Origin: Limisphaerales bacterium
GTDB taxonomy: Bacteria > Verrucomicrobiota > Verrucomicrobiia > Limisphaerales > BOG-1460
Direction of reading: 5' to 3'
DNA length: 46,501 nt
Assembly (NCBI GenBank): GCA_003159675.1
Contig: PLQC01000021.1
Coordinates: forward strand, 1 to 46,501
Both the position numbers and the translations under genes were made by a program. The stretch's first letter is position 1. The number at the start of each line of letters is the position of its first letter. The notes below the pieces were generated by a model. It made no database searches. It was not told the origin of the DNA and saw only the letters and a program-made list of their open reading frames with translations. Below, piece by piece: positions 26,201 through 33,456 of the stretch.

Positions 26201-27082
26201 CTTCAAGCTATCGTCACCAGCCCGACGGCCGGCGCCGGCGCCGGAGTCCTCACCTGGGCGAAAACCAACTGGCTGATCACTGCGTATCCACCAACGATGC
26301 CGTTCGTCATTTCCGACCTGCAGAACCAGTCCGTGCCCGTCGGTGACGCCGCCACGTTCGTCGTGGTGGCCGGCGGCTCGGCGCCGCTGTCGTATCAGTG
26401 GTACTTCAACACAAACACACCCATCGCGAACGCCACCAATTCCTTCCTGATGCTGGTCAACGTCCAAACGACCAACGCAGGGTCATACTCCGTCGTCATC
26501 AGCAACACCGCCGGCTCCACCAGCAGCACCAACGCGACGCTCGTCACCTCCCTGCCAAATCATCCGCCCATCCCCGGTGCTTATGCCGTCGCGACGGCCG
26601 AGAACACCCCCGTCTCGATTCCGGTGGCGAATCTATTGGCCGTGGGTTCCGATCCGGACGGTAACGCCTTCAGCGTTTCCGGCGTGCTTCCGTCGAGCAC
26701 CAACAACGGCTCGGCTTCCCTGGGCGGCAATCTGATCGCGTATTCGCCGCCATCGAACTACATCGGCTCCGACCTTTTCAATTACATCCTCACCGACTCA
26801 CTCGGCGCTTCCGCCACCGGCAGCGTGGTTGCGGCGGTGATCTCCTCGAACAACATCGCGCTGAACACGGCTGGAACTCCTTTGTTGTCCGGCGGATTGT
26901 TCCAGGCCTCCTACTTTGGCATCCCGAATCTGACCTATATCATCGACCGATCGACAAACCTGGCCGGGCCGTGGGAGTTGGGCTATACCAATATTACCGC
27001 CGACACCAACGGTCTCTTCCAGGTAATCGATCCGAACAATCCGCCTGCGGCCATGCGGTTTTATCGCGCCCGCTATTGGTGA
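23285..27082 (+). CDS. Giant secreted modular pectate lyase (PL1) with Ig-like domains
   Basis: 1265 residues. Order: signal peptide (1-24); a beta-rich N-terminal domain (25-278) shared with the secreted protein at 40349-41491; three Ig-like modules (about 280, 368 and 458, each with the YQW core); a PL1 pectate lyase beta-helix (about 549-985) with WVDHCTF (709), SYDGILD, FHHLWLGVWDRC and PRLRAGNVH (about 825), whose Arg residues fit the catalytic region; a fourth Ig-like module (about 1002); a cadherin/Big-like domain (about 1092-1180); and a C-terminal module ending AMRFYRARYW. It should cleave de-esterified pectin by beta-elimination outside the cell, the Ig modules acting as spacers or carbohydrate/surface-binding units. 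The unsaturated products would be substrates for the GH105 enzyme. Confidence 0.9.
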   Translation: MKSALRIAILATVLTFAAAAPTDATVLLDDTFADGTRTNQNLPTDSAWFVSSAADVTMTTGSMSIATPNGSFMGITYFATNSSSPVQLWIGDMLTATITFTLNNVAPLNTSQGFRLGLFDFADSTLSPKWVTADGFSTSSQGTNVQGYALFQNMGVAFNNATPMSLTKRTTATDSSLLGTSGDWTSQINGPGNTNNFHGFASGGQYLLQFMAQRADAVSLVLTVTWQNLANGASLSTSVTDSAASTFNFDGIALRPSGSGSTATNIVFNEVRVELVPSATAPTITSQPQDQSVFAGQNATFSVIASGSAPLSYQWYYNNDTLLTNAIGPSLTITNASLSDTGGYSVIVTNAYGSVLSYNAQLVVSVPTAPSIVTQPQSQTVLPGESAVFTVVAGGSAPFSYQWYYNTNTVLTNATSDTLTLTNVQPADAGSYSVVVSNFFSSAASTNAILSVNTNPVAPSFTSQPLSQIVLTGGTAAFTATVVGTATILYQWDKNGSPVAGATSSTLTLTNVQSTDTGSYTLTASNSVGGVTSMPAVLSVTPSIPVVNSAYNLVGFGQNTTGGGVLPNTDPNYAQVYTATDFANALNSKTVKIIEIMNDLNLGYNEIEASAKSNSEPFRAAATPLLQPVLLQTGVSLVDIQKKNGLTIFSAGGSTLRHAKLNIKNCGNIIIRNLKFDQLWEWDESTKGQYDRNDWDFITLGDGGAVSNIWVDHCTFTKSYDGILDTKAGCSAITISWCKYAGDDGATNTNSWVWQQINYLERSPSSYPMYNFLRTRGFSTTNIVTIMQAHDKTHLAGQNDLDPNNATISMTFHHLWLGVWDRCVPRLRAGNVHDYNIYVDDTLVLAAKRLRDAIAATMSTADQNTLNNTYSFDPPVNGSISTESGALLLEKSVYIDCLWPLRNNQTDPSNPAYTGKIQALDSIYRFDTTTVRGNSTDPGNPMGPFQAPLIPFSWNLPGNQLPYSYTADDPAQLQAIVTSPTAGAGAGVLTWAKTNWLITAYPPTMPFVISDLQNQSVPVGDAATFVVVAGGSAPLSYQWYFNTNTPIANATNSFLMLVNVQTTNAGSYSVVISNTAGSTSSTNATLVTSLPNHPPIPGAYAVATAENTPVSIPVANLLAVGSDPDGNAFSVSGVLPSSTNNGSASLGGNLIAYSPPSNYIGSDLFNYILTDSLGASATGSVVAAVISSNNIALNTAGTPLLSGGLFQASYFGIPNLTYIIDRSTNLAGPWELGYTNITADTNGLFQVIDPNNPPAAMRFYRARYW

Positions 27083-27337
27083 GCGGTCTGCAGACGCAGC
27101 CTCCCCCTCGCAGGAGCGGCCGCTTGGCGCGGAGGACGCATCCGGATACTGCCACCGATGCAAACAGGAGCGCGGCGTTTACGCCGCTTCATCGTTCGGA
27201 AGCCCACAGGTCAATCATTTCGTCGTTGCCCGATCGGACGCTGAAGCGGCCTGAAGGCCGCGCGCCGGGGGCGCCCGAAGGCGTGGCGTGGAGGAAAATG
27301 TTTCCAATCGGACTTGGAACCATTACAAGAGTCCGGT
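27083..27337. repeat. Gap with two GC-rich palindromes
   Basis: No gene. GCGGCG-TTTA-CGCCGC (27172-27187) and GCGGCCT-GA-AGGCCGC (27246-27261) are compact perfect palindromes of the dispersed-repeat type. Either could form a hairpin after the pectate lyase stop, but neither has a uridine run. Confidence 0.45.
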
Positions 27338-29041
27338 ATGACGGCCGAAGTTCCGCAGCCCGCTGACAAACCGGCGGATCCATTTTTTCGCTGGCTTTCG
27401 CTCAGGCCCCGACTTCTGCTCGTCCTCGCGGTCGTTGCCGCTCTCGGCCCGTTCCTCGGGAAGCCGCTGAATTTTGACGACCCGCTGTTTCTCTGGACGG
27501 CCCGGCAGATACAAGCCCACCCCGCCAACCCTTACGGGTTCAAGGTGAACTGGTATGGCGTCGAATCCCCGATGTGGGACGTCACCAAAAATCCGCCGCT
27601 GAGCTCTTATTACCTGGCAATGGCGGCGGCGTTCCTGGGCTGGGGCGAAAAGGCGCTGCATTTCGCCTTCCTGCTGCCCGCGGTCGCCGCCATCCTGGGA
27701 ACGTACCGACTGGCGTGCCGCTTCACGAATCGGCCCGGGTTCGCCGCGTGTGCGACTCTCTTCACGCCCGTGTTCCTCGTCTCCAGCACCACGCTGATGT
27801 GCGACACGTTGATGCTGGCCTTCTGGGTCTGGGCCGTCGTTTTGTGGGTCGAGGGCACCGAGGGCGGCGGCTCCTGGCGCCTGGCGTGCGCCGGATTGTT
27901 GATGGCGTTGGCCGCGCTCACAAAATACTTCGGCGCCTGTCTGATTCCGTTGTTGATCGCCTACAGCCTCATCTGCCGGAAGCGTCTGGGAGGCTGGACT
28001 GTTTTTTTTCTCATCCCGGTGGCAGTCCTGGCGGTTTATCAATGGGTCACGGCGAGCCTCTATGGGCGCGGATTGCTCTCAGATGCGGGAGCTTATGTCT
28101 CCTTGATTCGGGGCACCTCGGACTTCTCGGGACCCGTCGCAGGCGTGACGGCGTTGGCATTCACGGGCGGTTGTCTGGCCGTGGCGACATTTCTCGCTCC
28201 GCTGCTCTGGCTGACTCGGGCGCGCATGGCGGCCATTGCGGACCTCATCCTGGTTGCGGGCGTGCTCGTGATGGGCGGCAGACTGGCGAAAGTTTACGGG
28301 GATTTTCCCGGCGCCTCGCTGACTTGGGTTGAAGTCCAGGTCATGTTCTGGGCCGCGGGCGGAGCCAGCGTGCTGGCGCTTGCAATCGCCGATGCCTGGC
28401 AGCGGCGCGACGCTGGTTCATATCTGCTGGTGCTTTGGGTTTTCGGAACGTTCCTTTTCGCCGCCTTTTTCAACTGGATCGTCAACGGCCGATCGATCCT
28501 GCCCATGGCTCCTGCAGTCGGCATCCTGCTCGCGCGGGGTTTGGAGAAACAGGATGAATTGATGGGCGAAAAAGTTCGACTGCAAATCGTGTGGGTTTGC
28601 CTCGGGATAGGAGGCGCGCTCGCTGTCGGGGTGGCGCATGCGGATTTCGCTGTCGCCAACGCCGCCAGACTGAGCGCGGAAAGGGCCTACGACCGTTACG
28701 CGCAAGGTCCGGGGACACTCTGGTTCGAAGGGCACTGGGGGTTTCAGTATTACATCGAAAAGTGCGGCACGAATGCCAAGCCTGTGTTACATGGGGCGGT
28801 TGCGAGGAGAGGTGATTTGCTGGCCATTCCATTGAACAATACCAACACAAAGCCGCCGGATCCTTCGATGGCGCACCCGTGGAAGGCCTTGCTGGTTGAC
28901 GGACCTCGTTGGTTGACAACGAGTAGCCGGGACGTGGGCGCGGGCTTCTATGCCTCGGCTTGGGGACCTCTGCCGTTTGCCTTCGGTGAAGTGCCTAGTG
29001 ATCGGGTTCTGCTGTATTTCTTCGGACCCGGTCCCCCTTAG
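27338..29041 (+). CDS. ArnT/GT39-like membrane glycosyltransferase
   Basis: 567 residues with about ten hydrophobic membrane segments, so an integral inner-membrane protein. After the first segment comes PLNFDDPLFLWTA (Asp47/Asp48), the acidic pair in the first periplasmic loop typical of GT-C enzymes that use polyprenyl-linked sugars (dolichyl-mannosyltransferase/ArnT group). The NWYGVESPMWDVTKNPPL loop with its NPP motif is also characteristic. It probably transfers a sugar to a lipid or protein on the periplasmic face; donor and acceptor are unknown. ATG 27338 is preferred over a TTG eight codons upstream. It stands alone between the pectate lyase and the PEP-CTERM gene. Confidence 0.8.
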   Translation: MTAEVPQPADKPADPFFRWLSLRPRLLLVLAVVAALGPFLGKPLNFDDPLFLWTARQIQAHPANPYGFKVNWYGVESPMWDVTKNPPLSSYYLAMAAAFLGWGEKALHFAFLLPAVAAILGTYRLACRFTNRPGFAACATLFTPVFLVSSTTLMCDTLMLAFWVWAVVLWVEGTEGGGSWRLACAGLLMALAALTKYFGACLIPLLIAYSLICRKRLGGWTVFFLIPVAVLAVYQWVTASLYGRGLLSDAGAYVSLIRGTSDFSGPVAGVTALAFTGGCLAVATFLAPLLWLTRARMAAIADLILVAGVLVMGGRLAKVYGDFPGASLTWVEVQVMFWAAGGASVLALAIADAWQRRDAGSYLLVLWVFGTFLFAAFFNWIVNGRSILPMAPAVGILLARGLEKQDELMGEKVRLQIVWVCLGIGGALAVGVAHADFAVANAARLSAERAYDRYAQGPGTLWFEGHWGFQYYIEKCGTNAKPVLHGAVARRGDLLAIPLNNTNTKPPDPSMAHPWKALLVDGPRWLTTSSRDVGAGFYASAWGPLPFAFGEVPSDRVLLYFFGPGPP

Positions 29042-29129
29042 AGGACATGGAGCCGGCTACCCAGGTGGTTCTGCTGAGGGCAGTTAGGAGAACGCGCTGC
29101 ATACGGACTTTAGCGGATACGGTTTAGCG

Positions 29130-29157
29130 GTTCTCATTTTTCAAGTAATTATGCAAT
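29130..29157 (+). promoter_or_regulatory. 28-bp motif copy H, upstream of PEP-CTERM gene
   Basis: Blocks GTTC (one change), TCAA and TGCA at exact 11-bp steps, with a T5 run before the middle block. Its inner part (CATTTTTCAAG) is identical to that of copy G on the other strand at 41.6 kb. It ends 77 bp before the start codon. Confidence 0.55.
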
Positions 29158-29234
29158 TAATCAATGGTGACAAGTTCCGAAAAACTGATACGGTAACTAC
29201 AGTTGCGATACAACCCTAAACAGTGCTGTAAGTC

Positions 29235-30044
29235 ATGAAACGTTCATACCTAACCGTTCTTACCGTCGGTGCCCTGTGTTTTCTTTTTCAGAGCGCACAA
29301 GCCACACTCCTGTTTTCAGAAGCTTTTAAATATAATACCGGTGTCCTTGGTGGCGATGTTAACCCTGGTAATAGCACAGCTTGGTCCAGTGGCAGCGCCA
29401 ATTTGACCGTTGTTAGCGGCAACCTGACTTATGCAGGTTTGGCGGATCAGGGTGGTAACGAACTTAAGATCAATAACGGAGTATCCGCCGGATCTATTTA
29501 TAATACATTCGCAAATCAGACCAGCGGACAAATCTACTATTCATTCTTGTTTGATCCAACTGCAGTTGACAGTGGCAATAACTATTTCACCGCGATGAAT
29601 CCGGGCACCACCCCCCCGGGTGGCAGCGGCGACGCAATTGATGCTTATTATTATGCTGCCGGTCAGATTGAAGTGCGCGGTGCCGCTCAATCCGCAACCG
29701 CTGGTACCGGCACCGCCTTGTCGCTAAATACGACGTATCTCATCGTTGAAGAAATTGATCTCACTGCAAAGACCGCCAGCCTTTGGGTAGATCCAAACTC
29801 AAGCACCTTTGGTGGTACCGCACCTACGGCAACTGCGAGCCTTTCAAGTCTCACAGCGACAGCGATAGACGATGTAGGGTTCAAAGCTCAAAGCGCCGCG
29901 GGTGGTCCTTATTTGGTTGATAACCTTCTCATTGGCACAACGTGGGCAGATGTAACGCCCTCGGCAGTTCCCGAACCTGCAAGCTTCGCGCTGGCGGGCT
30001 TGGGCATGATCAGTTTGGTTTTCGCGCGCCGGATGCGGCGTTAA
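29235..30044 (+). CDS. PEP-CTERM sorted surface protein
   Basis: 269 residues: signal peptide (about 1-23), a beta-rich Gly/Thr/Ser-rich body without Cys that resembles a LamG/jelly-roll fold, and a textbook PEP-CTERM tail (VPEPASFALAGLGM ... ARRMRR). In this system an exosortase cuts at the PEP motif and moves the protein to the outside, usually linked to exopolysaccharide production. The gene is noticeably more AT-rich than its neighbours. It is monocistronic: motif copy H lies upstream and a strong terminator follows 23 bp after the stop. No exosortase is in the window. Confidence 0.9.
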   Translation: MKRSYLTVLTVGALCFLFQSAQATLLFSEAFKYNTGVLGGDVNPGNSTAWSSGSANLTVVSGNLTYAGLADQGGNELKINNGVSAGSIYNTFANQTSGQIYYSFLFDPTAVDSGNNYFTAMNPGTTPPGGSGDAIDAYYYAAGQIEVRGAAQSATAGTGTALSLNTTYLIVEEIDLTAKTASLWVDPNSSTFGGTAPTATASLSSLTATAIDDVGFKAQSAAGGPYLVDNLLIGTTWADVTPSAVPEPASFALAGLGMISLVFARRMRR

Positions 30045-30067
30045 TATCCGTTGATTTCTTGTTTGCG

Positions 30068-30105
30068 ACAGGCGCTGGTAATTTTCCAGCGCCTGTTTGG
30101 TTTTT
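30068..30105 (+). terminator. Rho-independent terminator of PEP-CTERM gene
   Basis: A perfect 11-bp stem, ACAGGCGCTGG (30068-30078) with CCAGCGCCTGT (30086-30096), a 7-nt loop and a T-rich tail (TTGGTTTTT). It is the clearest intrinsic terminator in the window. Confidence 0.9.
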
Positions 30106-30194
30106 AGAGGGACCCTGCCGGCCAGCGCGCTATTGGCATCGGGAAATAGAGGATAGCATTCACAGGTGCTAACCGACAAAAATGACCAGAAACC

Positions 30195-30556
30195 ATGACC
30201 GTTTCACAACCACCGCCATGTTCCGACCAGGCAACCTGCAGGCGCACAGTTCTCGGCGTGTGCTTACTGCTGGCGTTGGGTGCGTTCTTCATCTTTGGCC
30301 GGACACGCGAATAAGGGTTCAATTTTGATGACGATCATTATTTTTCCTCCAATTATCAAGTCAAGGCCGGGATGACCTGGAAGGGTGTGCTGCGGGCTTT
30401 TCAGACGGCATACGCCAGCAACTGGCATCCGCTGACATGGTTGTCCCTCATGCTCGACGTGCAAATCTTCGGAATCGGTTCGGCAGGGCCGCATCTGACC
30501 AATGTAATCCTGCCGCGGTCAACGCGATGCTGTTGTTTCTCCTGTTAAAACGATAA
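30195..30556 (+). pseudogene. Decayed N-terminal fragment of a TMTC-like protein
   Basis: Translation from ATG 30195 gives a basic start and one membrane helix (LLLALGAFFIF), then a stop at 30312. Beyond the stop the same frame reads FNFDDDHYFSSNY and ASNWHPLTWLSLMLDV, closely matching FNYALRCDFLNYDDPQYFSTN and the identical ASNWHPLTWLSLMLDV of the intact gene at 33457-35211. A frameshift near 30510 then moves the match (VNAMLLFLLLKR) to another frame, and homology ends at about 30553. A stop codon, a frameshift and loss of the rest show a dead copy of the nearby gene family. Confidence 0.85.
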
Positions 30557-30942
30557 GCCTTTGGACGATGAGGCGCCGCTGGCCGGGCAATCCCCACTCC
30601 CAAGACATTTCCATGCCGGCGGTTTTCGCAAACTCGCTTGCGCCGTCTGACTGGCAGCAGTTAAATCGGGGCGTCGGGCAAAACGCGTCGGATGATGAAG
30701 ATGGCGACGTCGCGGTTTTGGGACTTGGCAGCTTGTAAACTCTCACTTGAACAAGGCGGGCATTGGTGGTTGAATCGCCAGCGTCAGTCAGCGACCAGCA
30801 TTTGGCATCGACTTTGCTTGTATGCACGTTCCGCTGGGAGGCTTGAGCGGGCTCTTGACTTTGTTTACCCTTTGACCGACTGAAACCGACGCCTGACCAC
30901 AAGCCGAGCAAGCAAAGCCTCTCGAACCTATCCGGGGCAAAG
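30557..30942. other. Gene-free stretch before TMTC-like gene
   Basis: About 390 bp after the pseudogene with no supported coding region. A minus-strand open frame here is Ser/Arg-rich, crosses the pseudogene end and shows no family features. No motif copy and no strong hairpin was seen. Confidence 0.5.
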
Positions 30943-33330
30943 ATGGCTTTATCAAGAGGCCGCGGGCCAGGAACAAGCAGGATTGTTGATTTTCTAATTT
31001 CATCGCGGCATCGGGTTTGGTTGTTTGGCCTCTTCCTGACAGCTATTACGATTATCTCCTACGAACCGGCTTGGAACGGAAAAGCAATTTGGGATGATGA
31101 TGCACACCTTAATCCACCCGGACTGCGTTCACCACAGGGATTGGCACGCATCTGGATCGAACCCGGCGCCACGCAACAGTATTATCCGCTGGTCCATAGC
31201 ATTTTTTGGGTTGAGTACAAACTCTGGGGCAATACAACGCTGGGTTATCATTTAATTAATATTTTGCTGCACGCCTTTTCAGCCCTGCTGTTATGGACAA
31301 TTCTACGGCGGTTGGAGGTTCCGGGAGCTCATTGGGCAGCGGCCATTTTCGCCCTGCACCCCGTCTGCGTGGAGTCGGTGGCCTGGATCTCGGAAATCAA
31401 GAACACGTTGTTGGGGGCATTTTATCTGGGCGCGGCGCTGGTTTATTTGAGATTTGACCGGACCAGAAACTGGAAGTTTTATTTCGTGACTTTGGGGCTG
31501 TTCGTGTTGGGGTTGATGTCCAAGACTATTATTGCGACCCTGCCTGCGGCGTTGCTGGTGGTTTTCTGGTGGCAACGCGGAAAGTTGTCCTGGAAACAGG
31601 ATGTATTACCGCTGATTCCATTTTTTGCGGTGGGTATTGGTGCCGGGTTGTTCACGGCGTGGGTGGAATGGAAATTTGTTGGCGCGAGCGGTTCCGGGTA
31701 TAATTTCCCCATCATTGATCGGTTGCTCATCGCGGGGCGCGCGATTTGGTTCTATTTGGGCAAGCTCGTCTGGCCCGTGGATTTGACTTTTATCTATCCC
31801 CGCTGGCATGTCAGCCAGGCGGTGTGGTGGCAATACCTTTTTCCTATCACGGCACTGCTGGTGTCGGTGGGGTTGTGGTTGCTTTCACGCCGAAATCGCG
31901 CGCTGCTGGCGGCATGGCTCTTTTTTGTTGGAACGTTGTTCCCAGCACTGGGCTTTTTCAATGTCTATCCCTTTTGTTATTCGTTCGTAGCTGATCACTT
32001 TCAGTATTTGGCCAGTATTGGCCCGATCACATTGGCTGCGGCAGGAATCGCCATATTATTCCGTTCTTTAATGAACAAGCAACAATTCCTTGAACCCATT
32101 ATTTGCGGAACACTGCTATTGGTGTTGGGTGTATCGAGTTGGCGACAGAGTGGAATGTACCCCAACATTGAAACCCTCTGGCGGACGACGATCTCCAGGA
32201 ACCCGGATTGCTGGCTGGCTAACAACAATCTGGGCGGTTACTTGTATAATAAAGGGCACATTAAAGAAGCTATAGAACACTACCAGAAGGCCATCCAGAT
32301 TGATCCGAATTACGCCGAGGCGCAGAACAATCTGGGTGCCGCCCTCGCCGCCGAAGGGCGGTTTGATGAAGCAATCGGGAACTATCACAAAGCCATCCAG
32401 ATCAGTCCGAATTTCGCCTATGCGCTGAACAATTTGGGCATGGCTTTGGCCGCCCGAGGCCAGTTCGATGACGCGATCGAGAACTATCGCAAGGCCATCC
32501 AGATCAGTCCGAATTTCGCCGATGCGCTGGACAATCTGGGTGCTGCCCTTACCGTCAAGGGCAGGTTTGATGAAGCGCTTGGGTATTATCGCCAGGCTCT
32601 TGCGATTGACCCCAACTTTGCGGGAGCACAAAACAACCTGGGAATTCTGCTGGCCAAGCAGGGCCAAATCACTGAAGCCATCGAGTATTACCAGAAAGCC
32701 ATTGAACTCAATCCTAATCGCGCAGAATTTTACAATAATCTGGGCAACCTGCTTGCCATTCAGGGGCGGCCGGCCGAGGCGATCAGGCAATTCCAGAAAG
32801 CCCTTGCAGTTGAACCGGACTATACCAAGGCGCACTACAACTTGGCCGATATATTCTTCGCCCAAGGACGGTGGGGCGAGGCCATTGAACAATATCAACG
32901 GGCTTTGGAACAGATGCCAGACTCCACTCATGCTCACTATCAATTGGGACTTCTGCTGCAAAGTCGGGGGGAATTTGCAGCGGCAATCACACAGTTTCAG
33001 AAAATTCTTGAACTTGATCCCCGGCACGTGGCGGCTCAAAACAATCTGGCGTGGCTGCTGGCAACCTGTCCGGAGGCATCGCTGCGGGACGGGAAGAGGG
33101 CGGTTGGATTGGCGCGACAGGCCGAAGAGCTTTCGGGCGGCAAGTCCCCGGAGATCCTGGACACCCTGGCGGTGGCCTATGCCGAGGCCGGAGACTTTGA
33201 CAATGCGATCGCCGCCGCCAAACGGATGCTGACCATGGCCGCCGCTCGGAACGACACACTCCTGGCTGAAGCCGTCACCAACCGGCTCAGGCTTTATGAA
33301 GCCCACATCCCATACCATGAAACGCCTTAG
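30943..33330 (+). CDS. TMTC-like GT-C membrane protein with ten-odd TPRs
   Basis: 795 residues. Residues 1-425 hold about ten membrane helices with the TMTC/GT-C landmarks AIWDDDAHLN in the first outer loop and ALHPVCVESVAWISEIKNTL. Residues about 430-790 are tandem 34-residue TPRs (repeating NNLGxxLxxxGxxxEAIxxYxKAIxIxPN) plus a more diverged C-terminal pair. Animal TMTC proteins with this architecture are O-mannosyltransferases (GT105), so this one may transfer a sugar from a lipid carrier to exported proteins, the TPRs binding the acceptor. That function is inference. A second, shorter family member lies 126 bp downstream in the same orientation and a dead one lies upstream. Confidence 0.82.
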   Translation: MALSRGRGPGTSRIVDFLISSRHRVWLFGLFLTAITIISYEPAWNGKAIWDDDAHLNPPGLRSPQGLARIWIEPGATQQYYPLVHSIFWVEYKLWGNTTLGYHLINILLHAFSALLLWTILRRLEVPGAHWAAAIFALHPVCVESVAWISEIKNTLLGAFYLGAALVYLRFDRTRNWKFYFVTLGLFVLGLMSKTIIATLPAALLVVFWWQRGKLSWKQDVLPLIPFFAVGIGAGLFTAWVEWKFVGASGSGYNFPIIDRLLIAGRAIWFYLGKLVWPVDLTFIYPRWHVSQAVWWQYLFPITALLVSVGLWLLSRRNRALLAAWLFFVGTLFPALGFFNVYPFCYSFVADHFQYLASIGPITLAAAGIAILFRSLMNKQQFLEPIICGTLLLVLGVSSWRQSGMYPNIETLWRTTISRNPDCWLANNNLGGYLYNKGHIKEAIEHYQKAIQIDPNYAEAQNNLGAALAAEGRFDEAIGNYHKAIQISPNFAYALNNLGMALAARGQFDDAIENYRKAIQISPNFADALDNLGAALTVKGRFDEALGYYRQALAIDPNFAGAQNNLGILLAKQGQITEAIEYYQKAIELNPNRAEFYNNLGNLLAIQGRPAEAIRQFQKALAVEPDYTKAHYNLADIFFAQGRWGEAIEQYQRALEQMPDSTHAHYQLGLLLQSRGEFAAAITQFQKILELDPRHVAAQNNLAWLLATCPEASLRDGKRAVGLARQAEELSGGKSPEILDTLAVAYAEAGDFDNAIAAAKRMLTMAAARNDTLLAEAVTNRLRLYEAHIPYHETP
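32287..32592 (+). repeat. 102-bp tandem DNA repeats encoding TPRs
   Basis: Units starting at 32287, 32389 and 32491 share the opening AAGGCCATCCAGAT with an exact 102-bp period (34 codons). The second and third are nearly identical over their first 50 bp, indicating recent duplication of TPR units. Confidence 0.85.
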
Positions 33331-33456
33331 ACATCACTCTTGCCATGCGCCCCGACGCGGTCCGACGACACATTCCGGGTACACCGGGGAGCGTCTGCAG
33401 GAGCGGATTGGAGAAACCATCCGATCCATGGCCTCCCCAAACGAGAACTTTCGAAA

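Noticed and set aside
30519-30911. Minus-strand open frame near 30.7 kb
   Set aside because: It overlaps the end of the TMTC-like relic and has no recognisable fold, signal or partner.
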